From Spirochaetaceae bacterium (lineage in GTDB: Bacteria > Spirochaetota > Spirochaetia > PWKH01), in contig PWNW01000250.1 of assembly GCA_003557605.1 (NCBI GenBank), forward strand, positions 1-6,375: a DNA stretch of 6,375 bases, in the 5' to 3' direction. Positions 1 to 5,074 of this stretch are shown here, in pieces. Position 1 is the first letter of the stretch. Each line of letters begins with the position of its first letter. A program made the translations under genes and the position numbers. Under the pieces are notes generated by a model. The model was not told the origin of the DNA. It searched no databases and saw nothing but the letters and a program-made list of their open reading frames with translations.

Positions 1-69
1 CAAAAGTGGGAATTGAACCCACGACCTACGCATTACGAGTGCGTTGCTCTACCGCTGAGCTATTTTGGC
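1..69 (-). tRNA. tRNA-Thr, anticodon CGT (3' end cut by window edge)
   Basis: Read on the minus strand, the sequence folds as a complete cloverleaf apart from the last acceptor bases. The acceptor 5' strand is GCCAAAA, the D arm has GCTC/GAGC, the anticodon stem is ACGCA/TGCGT around loop CTCGTAA, and the T arm is GTGGG-TTCAATT-CCCAC. The 3' acceptor strand begins TTTTG and runs off the window, so the final GC, the discriminator and any encoded CCA are not visible. The anticodon CGT reads the Thr codon ACG. U36 followed by A37 is the standard context for t6A, the modification made with the TsaD protein encoded next door. Identification rests on structure and anticodon and is secure. Confidence 0.96.
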
Positions 70-83
70 TGTTTTGCAGGATG

Positions 84-112
84 AGCATAGTAAAAAGGGG
101 TGAAAAAAGCAA
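84..112 (-). promoter_or_regulatory. Candidate sigma70-type promoter for tRNA-Thr
   Basis: On the minus strand a -35 element TTGCTT (107-112) and a -10 element TATGCT (84-89) are separated by exactly 17 nt. The predicted transcript start is near position 77, giving a leader of about 8 nt before the tRNA 5' end at 69. The hexamers match consensus only in part (TTG at -35, TAT..T at -10), but spacing and distance to the tRNA are right. It overlaps the first codons of the longest reading of the divergent small ORF. Confidence 0.5.
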
Positions 113-426
113 GTGCCGCTGCGGTTTTCAGCAGTCTGTTTCCACTTGACCATAACGGGTTTAGAACGTATCTTGTACACCGAAGACGGCATAAGGAGCA
201 TATTCTGGAACGTATTAAACTGATTGAACAAAAACAGCAGCAGGACCTGGGATTGAAGGTTCCTAAGGATTCATCAAGACCTCCCTATGTATCCGGTGCT
301 GTGTGGGTGGAGGATGTTGCAGAATATATAATTGAACTGTTTCCAAATCTCTATGAGGAGGGTCTTCTGACGGAGGATGTATTTCCTTACTTGACCGGTA
401 CGTATGATGAAGATACTTGGAATTGA
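100..426 (+). CDS. Small unrecognised protein upstream of tsaD (longest frame; true start uncertain)
   Basis: The frame is open from a GTG at 100 to TGA at 424-426 (108 codons). I do not recognise the family. There is no signal peptide or membrane segment. A charged, Gln-rich stretch (about residues 36-50, with QKQQQ at 46-50) is followed by a C-terminal part with VWVEDVAEYIIELFPNLYEE, which looks like a helical, acidic domain. The GTG at 100 has no well-spaced Shine-Dalgarno and sits inside the divergent tRNA-Thr promoter. A better promoter (146-174) and a strong AAGGAG (193-198) lie inside the frame. The translated part may therefore begin at ATT 202 or CTG 205, giving a product of about 73-74 residues. 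The 3' end overlaps the start of tsaD by about 20 nt, and tsaD lacks its own good ribosome site, which suggests translational coupling and supports this frame being translated. It could still be non-coding leader sequence. Confidence 0.5.
   Translation: MKKASAAAVFSSLFPLDHNGFRTYLVHRRRHKEHILERIKLIEQKQQQDLGLKVPKDSSRPPYVSGAVWVEDVAEYIIELFPNLYEEGLLTEDVFPYLTGTYDEDTWN
146..174 (+). promoter_or_regulatory. Candidate sigma70-type promoter for the small ORF-tsaD-apt unit
   Basis: TTGACC (146-151, five of six consensus bases) and TATCTT (169-174, four of six) are separated by exactly 17 nt. Transcription would start near 181, about 12 nt before the AAGGAG at 193. It lies inside the longest reading of the small ORF, so either this promoter is not real or that ORF starts further downstream. 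Confidence 0.5.
193..198 (+). promoter_or_regulatory. Strong Shine-Dalgarno without a standard start codon
   Basis: AAGGAG stands about 12 nt downstream of the predicted transcript start. In the small ORF's frame the next usable codons are ATT at 202 (3 nt spacing) and CTG at 205 (6 nt spacing). There is no ATG, GTG or TTG at a suitable distance in any frame. CTG has the better spacing, but both are rare starts. Confidence 0.35.
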
Positions 427-1420
427 AACTTCCTGTGATGAGTGTTCGGCTGCAGTAGTCGAAGACGGCAGGACCATACTGAGCAATGAGGTGGCTACCC
501 AGATAGAGCTTCATAAGCCCTATAACGGGGTTGTTCCTGAGATTGCTTCAAGACTCCATACTGAATGGATCAGTGAAGTGGTGAACAGAGCACTGGATGC
601 TGCAGGGGTTTCCCTTGATGATATCAGCGGGATTGCGGTCACCAACCGCCCAGGTCTGGTGGGGTCCCTGCTGGTGGGGCTGAATTTTGCCAAGGCCCTG
701 GCGTATTCCCGGGATATTCCCTTTGTGGGAATTGATCATATCAGGGCGCATCTGTATGCGCCCCACCTTGAGTTTGACATCACCTATCCCTTTTTAGGAG
801 TGCTGGTTTCCGGGGGGCATACGGTTATCTCCAAGGTAACCGGATTTGACGAGATGGAGGTCATGGGAACCACCATTGATGATGCCATCGGAGAGGCCTT
901 TGATAAAATCGCAAAGCACTACCAGATGGGATTTCCCGGTGGAGTGGTGGTTGACCGCCTTGCACAGAAAGGTGACCCTGATACCTACCGGTTTCCCGAT
1001 CCCTCCCTCCATAAGGGAGATCACCAGTTTGATGTGTCCTATTCGGGTCTTAAGACTGCGGTAATTAATCAGTCTGACCAGTTCTACAGCGGTTCAGGTG
1101 AGAAATCCCTGGAAAACATTGCTGCCAGCTTCCAGAAGGCGGCTGTGGAGATTCTGATGAAGCGCATCAGGAAAGCCCTGGAGACTACGGGGCTTACCCG
1201 GGTTGTCGCCGGCGGCGGGGTTGCAGCAAACTCTCTGCTTCGAAGCGAACTGAAATCCCTGGATGCTGAAGTTATATTTCCTTCATTAAAGCTTTGCACC
1301 GACAACGGGGCCATGATAGCCGGTATCGGGTATCAGTATCTGAAAGCAGGGAAGCGTGATTCCTACGACCTGCAGGCATTTCCCCGGGTTGAAGCCTTTA
1401 AACGGTCATATCCCGTATAG
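407..1420 (+). CDS. tsaD: TsaD, tRNA N6-adenosine threonylcarbamoyltransferase
   Basis: TsaD (formerly Gcp/YgjD) transfers the threonylcarbamoyl group from TC-AMP to A37 of tRNAs reading ANN codons, giving t6A. In bacteria it works with TsaB and TsaE in the cytoplasm. The product is 337 aa, the usual family length. It opens with the ASKHA-fold motif MKILGIETSCDE. It has GVVPEIASR near 41-49, PGLVG near 82-86, the metal-binding HIRAH (His111 and His115, the same numbers as the E. coli residues), VSGGHT, YSGLK, and the C-terminal CTDNGAMIA carrying the metal-ligand Asp. An ATG at 404 directly precedes this one. I chose 407 because the family begins M-K/R-I/V-L-G-I-E and the histidine numbering then fits. 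There is no good Shine-Dalgarno nearby, and the start overlaps the upstream ORF by 20 nt, which suggests translational coupling. The loop before PGLVG reads NR where many homologues have a glycine. apt follows after 17 nt, probably in the same operon. Confidence 0.97.
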   Translation: MKILGIETSCDECSAAVVEDGRTILSNEVATQIELHKPYNGVVPEIASRLHTEWISEVVNRALDAAGVSLDDISGIAVTNRPGLVGSLLVGLNFAKALAYSRDIPFVGIDHIRAHLYAPHLEFDITYPFLGVLVSGGHTVISKVTGFDEMEVMGTTIDDAIGEAFDKIAKHYQMGFPGGVVVDRLAQKGDPDTYRFPDPSLHKGDHQFDVSYSGLKTAVINQSDQFYSGSGEKSLENIAASFQKAAVEILMKRIRKALETTGLTRVVAGGGVAANSLLRSELKSLDAEVIFPSLKLCTDNGAMIAGIGYQYLKAGKRDSYDLQAFPRVEAFKRSYPV

Positions 1421-1437
1421 AGTGGAGTTGATAAACG

Positions 1438-1977
1438 ATGAATAGGCCATATAATCTTGATTCAGCAATACGAAAGATTCCCGATTTTCCTAAGCCTGGT
1501 ATCCTCTTCTATGATATCACCAGTATTCTTACTAATCCCAAAGCGTTCCGGTACTGCATTGACGCAATGGCTGAAATCTACCGTGACAGTCCGGTTGATG
1601 CGGTTGCCTGTATTGAGGCACGGGGGTTTCTCTTCGCAGCTCCCTTTGCAGAGCGTTTAGGGCTGCCCTTGGTTCTGGTGCGGAAGAAGGGAAAACTGCC
1701 GGGAAAAGTCATTGAGAAGACCTTTACCCTGGAGTACGGAACTGACACCATTCAGGTCCATGAAGATGATCTGCAGGCCGGAAAGCACTATCTGATCGTG
1801 GATGATCTGATTGCAACGGGAGGTACGGTGAAGGCCGTTTGTGATATTATCACAGAGGCAGGGGCTTCGGTGCATGAGGTGTTCTGCGTCATCGGGCTTC
1901 CCTTTCTTCCTTATAGGGATCTGCTTTCATCATATACGGTGCGGACTTTGATCGAATACGACAGCGAACACATGTAG
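1438..1977 (+). CDS. apt: Adenine phosphoribosyltransferase
   Basis: Apt salvages adenine by joining it to PRPP, giving AMP and pyrophosphate in the cytoplasm. The product is 179 aa, typical for the family (about 170-180). Visible motifs are the N-terminal IRKIPDFPKPGILFYDIT block, the EARGFLFAAPFA segment, RKKGKLPG (the flexible-loop region), and the PRPP-binding signature LIVDDLIATGGT near residues 118-129. A GGAG at 1424-1427, 10 nt before the ATG, serves as ribosome site. Only 17 nt separate it from the tsaD stop and no terminator intervenes, so the two are probably co-transcribed. The association looks like general housekeeping rather than a shared pathway. I see no missing catalytic motif. 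The stop is TAG. Confidence 0.97.
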   Translation: MNRPYNLDSAIRKIPDFPKPGILFYDITSILTNPKAFRYCIDAMAEIYRDSPVDAVACIEARGFLFAAPFAERLGLPLVLVRKKGKLPGKVIEKTFTLEYGTDTIQVHEDDLQAGKHYLIVDDLIATGGTVKAVCDIITEAGASVHEVFCVIGLPFLPYRDLLSSYTVRTLIEYDSEHM

Positions 1978-1984
1978 ACTGTTT

Positions 1985-2033
1985 CAGCACAGAACAAACA
2001 TTCTCAATATTTTTCTATACATTAACTGTGTTG
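1985..2033. repeat. Imperfect inverted repeat in the apt-serine hydrolase gap
   Basis: CAGCACAG (1985-1992) and CTGTGTTG (2026-2033) are inverted copies with one mismatch. In RNA they would pair as eight base pairs including one G-U. They flank a 33-nt AT-rich stretch and are not followed by a T-run, so they do not make a standard terminator. The 90-nt gap (1978-2067) otherwise shows only the GGAG ribosome site (2058-2061). I could not assign a convincing promoter there. The repeat might be an operator or a weak RNA structure, or it could be chance. Confidence 0.25.
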
Positions 2034-2067
2034 TACGAGTATTCTTTTACCATAACTGGAGAACACG

Positions 2068-3126
2068 ATGAAAAACATTACCGATGAGTTTCTTTCCCGA
2101 ACTGTGCAGCATATGCTGAAGAATAAAAACGTATATGGCGCGGTGTTCTGTGTTGAAGACCGGAACGGCTCGCTTTCCTGGACGGGCAGTGCCGGAAATA
2201 TTAAACCTGATGACAGGTACTTTATTGCCAGTGTTACAAAACTCTATGTCACTGCAGTGATGGTCATGCTCAGAGAGCAGGGGAAGATTTCATTTGACGA
2301 CAAGGTCCATACCTTTTTCCCGGAATCATATATTGATGGGATCCATGTACTTGACGGCAGAGACTATACCAAGGAGATCACCGTTTCACACCTGATGAGC
2401 AACACCTCCGGTCTTCCTGACTACTTCTACTATGAGAAGCCCAAGGGAGAGGCGGCCTCATCCCTGCTGGGAGAAGACCAGAGCTGGCCTCTGGAGCTGG
2501 TGATTGAGAAGGTCAGGTCCATGAAGCCGAAGTTTGTTCCTGGTAGGAAGGGCAAGGTATTTTATTCCGACACCAATTACCAGCTGCTCGGCGGCATGAT
2601 TGAATCGGTGACCGGGATGCCGGTAGGTGAAACGTTTGAGAAATTCCTCTTTAAACCCCTGAACCTCAAAGACACCTATGCATTCAAGAATGAGCATGAC
2701 ACTTCGCCGGTTCCGATATACTATAAAAAAGAGCAGGTCCATGCTCCGAAGTATCTGGCATCCATAACTGCAGAAGGGGGAATTGTCTCCACTGCCCGGG
2801 AGACCATGACCTTTCTCAAGGCCTTCTTTTTTGGTGAGTTCTTTCCGCATACGGTTCTTGATGAACTCCAGACGAACTGGAACATGATTTTGTTTCCCGG
2901 GCAGTTCTATTTCGGTCTCGGACTGGAGAAGCTGTGGACGCCGAGGATATTCTCCCCCCTCAAGCCCGTGGGTGACATCCTGGGATTCTGGGGACAGACC
3001 GGGGCATTTGCCTTTCATCATCCCGATTCGGGGCTCTTTTTCACCGGTACGATTAACCAGGCCAGCGGGTTCGGACACAGTGCTGCATTTAAGGCAGTGC
3101 TGAAAGTCATTAAGGAGGTAATATAG
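2068..3126 (+). CDS. Cytoplasmic serine hydrolase, beta-lactamase/S12 (class C-like) fold
   Basis: This 352-aa protein belongs to the broad family of AmpC-like serine hydrolases, D-Ala carboxypeptidases and family VIII esterases. The nucleophile motif SxxK is SVTK (Ser55, Lys58). The second motif is the Tyr-containing YSD (Tyr166), followed by TNYQLLGGMIE, and SNTSGLPDY (111-119) is the usual 'H/N-TSGLPD' block. The third motif, usually HxG or KTG, reads GQTGA (309-313). GTINQ follows, as in many relatives. There is no signal peptide, so unlike penicillin-binding relatives it should act inside the cell. The substrate cannot be read from the sequence, and a small-ester or peptide hydrolase is likelier than a resistance enzyme. 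A GGAG 6 nt before the ATG supports the start. The gap upstream is 90 nt and no terminator is seen after apt, so it may be its own unit or the tail of the tsaD-apt operon. Confidence 0.9.
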   Translation: MKNITDEFLSRTVQHMLKNKNVYGAVFCVEDRNGSLSWTGSAGNIKPDDRYFIASVTKLYVTAVMVMLREQGKISFDDKVHTFFPESYIDGIHVLDGRDYTKEITVSHLMSNTSGLPDYFYYEKPKGEAASSLLGEDQSWPLELVIEKVRSMKPKFVPGRKGKVFYSDTNYQLLGGMIESVTGMPVGETFEKFLFKPLNLKDTYAFKNEHDTSPVPIYYKKEQVHAPKYLASITAEGGIVSTARETMTFLKAFFFGEFFPHTVLDELQTNWNMILFPGQFYFGLGLEKLWTPRIFSPLKPVGDILGFWGQTGAFAFHHPDSGLFFTGTINQASGFGHSAAFKAVLKVIKEVI

Positions 3127-3147
3127 TTTCACGAAAGAAAAACCAGC

Positions 3148-3161
3148 GGCGTAACAACGCC
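3148..3161 (+). other. Small hairpin after the serine hydrolase
   Basis: GGCGT and ACGCC form a perfect 5-bp stem with an AACA loop, 21 nt after the stop codon. No T-run follows, so it is not a standard Rho-independent terminator. It could slow decay of the upstream mRNA or be chance. It sits just before the tRNA promoter. Confidence 0.25.
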
Positions 3162-3166
3162 CAGTA

Positions 3167-3195
3167 TTGACAATTCCTCGGGGTTTTACTATATT
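3167..3195 (+). promoter_or_regulatory. Consensus-like sigma70 promoter for the tRNA-Gln/tRNA-Glu pair
   Basis: A perfect TTGACA (3167-3172) and TATATT (3190-3195, five of six) are spaced by exactly 17 nt. Transcription would begin near 3202, about 10 nt before tRNA-Gln. Such strength is expected for a stable-RNA promoter. A GC-rich discriminator is not obvious (ACGCATT follows the -10). Confidence 0.85.
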
Positions 3196-3211
3196 ACGCA
3201 TTGTTAAGCGG

Positions 3212-3282
3212 TGGCCGATAGTGTAATGGTAGCACGACAGATTCTGGTTCTGTTTGTGAGGGTTCAAGTCCTTCTCGGCCAG
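3212..3282 (+). tRNA. tRNA-Gln, anticodon CTG
   Basis: The cloverleaf is complete. The acceptor is TGGCCGA/TCGGCCA with discriminator G, the D arm is GTGT/GCAC, the anticodon stem is ACAGA/TCTGT around loop TTCTGGT, and the T arm is GAGGG-TTCAAGT-CCTTC with one G-U. The anticodon CTG reads CAG. The U1-A72 pair and G73 are known identity features of bacterial tRNA-Gln. CCA is not encoded, so it must be added by the CCA-adding enzyme. It is separated from tRNA-Glu by 10 nt and probably shares its transcript. Confidence 0.97.
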
Positions 3283-3292
3283 CTTTATATGT

Positions 3293-3364
3293 GGTCCCTT
3301 CGTCTATCGGCTAGGATGGAAGATTCTCAGTCTTCAGAGAGGGGTTCGATTCCCCTAGGGACTA
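3293..3364 (+). tRNA. tRNA-Glu, anticodon CTC
   Basis: The acceptor is GGTCCCT/AGGGACT with discriminator A. The anticodon stem is GAAGA/TCTTC around loop TTCTCAG, and the T arm is AGGGG-TTCGATT-CCCCT. The anticodon CTC reads GAG. The first acceptor pair is G1-U72, a wobble, where bacterial tRNA-Glu usually has G1-C72. All other stems pair well. CCA is not encoded. A terminator follows 14 nt downstream, so this is the last gene of the tRNA transcript. Confidence 0.96.
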
Positions 3365-3378
3365 TATGTTGACAGGCC

Positions 3379-3411
3379 GGCCAGCTGTTCAGTAGGGCTG
3401 GCCTTCTTTTT
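3379..3411 (+). terminator. Rho-independent terminator of the tRNA-Gln/Glu transcript
   Basis: GGCCAGC (3379-3385) and GCTGGCC (3397-3403) form a perfect 7-bp GC-rich stem with an 11-nt loop, followed directly by TTCTTTTT (3404-3411). It ends the tRNA transcript and separates it from the ABC-F gene, whose start is about 20 nt further on. Confidence 0.88.
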
Positions 3412-3431
3412 GACTTGTTCGAGGTGCCTTG

Positions 3432-5066
3432 ATGATTAATGTTCATAATGTAAAGCTCTCCTTCGGAGAACGGGTGCTTTTCAAAGAAGTAAACCTGAAA
3501 TTTACCCATGGAAACTGCTACGGAGTAATCGGAGCAAACGGTTCGGGAAAATCTACCTTTCTCAAGATTATGTCCGGTGAAATGGAACCTGACACCGGTG
3601 ATATTGTGATAACCCCCGGTGAACGCCTTGCGGTGCTGAAACAGGACCATTTTGCCTACAACCAGTATACGGTGCTCAATACGGTGATTATGGGCTATAC
3701 GAAGCTCTATGAAGTGATGACCCAGCGTGACGAGATATACTCCAAGGCTGATTTTACTGAAGAGGACGGCATAACTGCCGCAACCCTGGAAAGTGAATTT
3801 GCTGAAATCGGGGGGTGGGAGGCTGAATCCGAGGCTGCTGTGCTGCTCTCCGGCCTGGGAATTGAAGAGTCCCTGCATGACAGGCGGCTTGAGGAGATTG
3901 AGGACAACCTGAAGGTGCGGGTGCTGTTAGCCCAGGCGCTCTTCGGAAACCCCGACATCCTGCTGCTTGATGAGCCCACTAACCACCTTGACCTGGAGTC
4001 AATCAACTGGCTGGAGGATTTTCTCTATAAGTTTGACAATACGGTTATCGTGGTCTCCCATGACCGCCATTTCCTCAACCGGGTCTGCACCCACATCGTT
4101 GATATCGACTATACCAAGATACAGATGTATGTGGGGAACTATGACTTCTGGTACCAGGCAAGCCAGCTTGCCCGGAAGCAGATGCGTGATGAAAAGCGCA
4201 AGCGGGAAGATAAGATTGCTGAGCTTAAGAGCTTCATCCAGCGCTTCAGCTCCAATGCCTCCAAGGCCCGCCAGGCTACCAGCAGGAAGAAGCTTATCGA
4301 CAAGCTTACCATCGACGACATCAAACCCACCAGCAGAAGGTTTCCCTATGTGAACTTTAAGCCGGAACGGGAGCCGGGGAAAAACATCCTGTCGCTGAAG
4401 AACCTGACAAAGGAAGTGGATGGTGAAAAGGTTCTTGGGAATATCACTATGACGGTGAACAACGGCGACAAGATCGCCTTTGTGGGGCCGAACCATCTGG
4501 CAAAGACCACCCTTTTTGAGATTATTACGGGGCATATGAAGCCTGATTCGGGGTCCTATGAATGGGGTGTGACTACTTCGCTAAGCTACTTTCCCAAGGA
4601 TAACGCATTGTACTTCCTTGATGACATCTCCATCACTGACTGGCTTCGGCAGTACTCTGAAGAGAAGGATGATACTTATATCAGGAGCTTTTTGGGGAGG
4701 ATGCTTTTTTCCGGGGATGAAGCGCTGAAGAGCACCCTGGTGCTTTCCGGTGGAGAGCGGGTAAGGTGCATGCTGTCAAAGATAATGCTCTCAGCCTCCA
4801 ATGTGCTGGTGATGGATGAACCGACCAACCACCTTGATCTTGAGGCGATTACCGCCCTGAACAACGGGCTGATAGACTTTCCCGGCGTGGTGCTGTTCAA
4901 CAGCCATGACCATCAGTTTGTGGACACTGTGGCCAACAGAATTATTGAGTTTACCCCCAAGGGCGTTATCGACAAGATGATGAGTCTTGATGAGTATCTG
5001 ACAAGCGGGGAGATTCGGGACCTGCGGGATCGCATGTATGATTCCCACCTGTCGCTGACCATATAG
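3432..5066 (+). CDS. ybiT: ABC-F family ATPase, YbiT-like
   Basis: ABC-F proteins are soluble twin-ATPase factors that act in the ribosomal E site and affect the P-site tRNA. Other family members give antibiotic resistance by ribosome protection. The 544-aa product has two ABC domains joined by a charged helical linker (about 245-300, rich in K, R and E). That linker contains ANASKARQATSRKK, close to E. coli YbiT as I remember it. Domain 1 has a canonical Walker A, GANGSGKS (34-41), and Walker B with DEPTNHLD (180-187). Its signature motif, however, reads EDNLK (157-161) instead of LSGGE. Domain 2 has a normal LSGGE and DEPTNHLD, but its Walker A reads GPNHLAKT (352-359), keeping Lys-Thr and losing the second glycine. 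There are no membrane segments. GAGG 7 nt upstream favours ATG 3432, and a TTG at 3429 also reads in frame. coaX follows after 8 nt. A housekeeping ribosome-associated role is likelier than drug resistance, which the sequence alone cannot exclude. Confidence 0.93.
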   Translation: MINVHNVKLSFGERVLFKEVNLKFTHGNCYGVIGANGSGKSTFLKIMSGEMEPDTGDIVITPGERLAVLKQDHFAYNQYTVLNTVIMGYTKLYEVMTQRDEIYSKADFTEEDGITAATLESEFAEIGGWEAESEAAVLLSGLGIEESLHDRRLEEIEDNLKVRVLLAQALFGNPDILLLDEPTNHLDLESINWLEDFLYKFDNTVIVVSHDRHFLNRVCTHIVDIDYTKIQMYVGNYDFWYQASQLARKQMRDEKRKREDKIAELKSFIQRFSSNASKARQATSRKKLIDKLTIDDIKPTSRRFPYVNFKPEREPGKNILSLKNLTKEVDGEKVLGNITMTVNNGDKIAFVGPNHLAKTTLFEIITGHMKPDSGSYEWGVTTSLSYFPKDNALYFLDDISITDWLRQYSEEKDDTYIRSFLGRMLFSGDEALKSTLVLSGGERVRCMLSKIMLSASNVLVMDEPTNHLDLEAITALNNGLIDFPGVVLFNSHDHQFVDTVANRIIEFTPKGVIDKMMSLDEYLTSGEIRDLRDRMYDSHLSLTI

Positions 5067-5070
5067 GAGG
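5065..5070 (+). promoter_or_regulatory. coaX Shine-Dalgarno overlapping the upstream stop codon
   Basis: AGGAGG shares its first two bases with the TAG stop (5064-5066) of the ABC-F gene and lies 4 nt before the coaX ATG. A ribosome finishing the first gene would cover this site, so the two genes are probably translationally coupled. Confidence 0.75.
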
Positions 5071-5074
5071 AGCC

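Noticed and set aside
81..149. ATG at 81 opening a 22-codon frame before the small ORF
   Set aside because: It is very short, has no spaced Shine-Dalgarno, and lies within the tRNA-Thr promoter region. I considered a frameshift joining it to the downstream frame but saw nothing to support it.
2458..3267. Long minus-strand open frame (269 codons) opposite the serine hydrolase and across tRNA-Gln
   Set aside because: It runs antisense to a clear enzyme gene and through a tRNA and its promoter. Its translation shows no family motif and looks like a shadow of the plus-strand codons.
3286..3369. TATATGT repeated after each of the two tRNA genes (3286-3292 and 3363-3369)
   Set aside because: A 7-nt AT-rich match is easily chance. 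It might mark a 3' processing site but nothing else supports that.
3369..3397. Perfect TTGACA at 3369-3374 as a promoter for the ABC-F gene
   Set aside because: The position 17 nt downstream (GTAGGG-like) is not a -10 element and falls inside the terminator hairpin. The ABC-F promoter remains unidentified.
3429..3431. TTG at 3429 as the ABC-F start
   Set aside because: The adjacent ATG at 3432 has better spacing from GAGG (3421-3424) and matches the usual ABC-F N-terminus.
3327..3878. Minus-strand open frame of 183 codons over tRNA-Glu, the terminator and the start of the ABC-F gene
   Set aside because: It overlaps three well-supported features and has no recognisable domain or ribosome site.
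3999..4535. Minus-strand open frame of 178 codons inside the ABC-F gene
   Set aside because: It lies wholly opposite conserved ABC motifs and reads as low-quality sequence.
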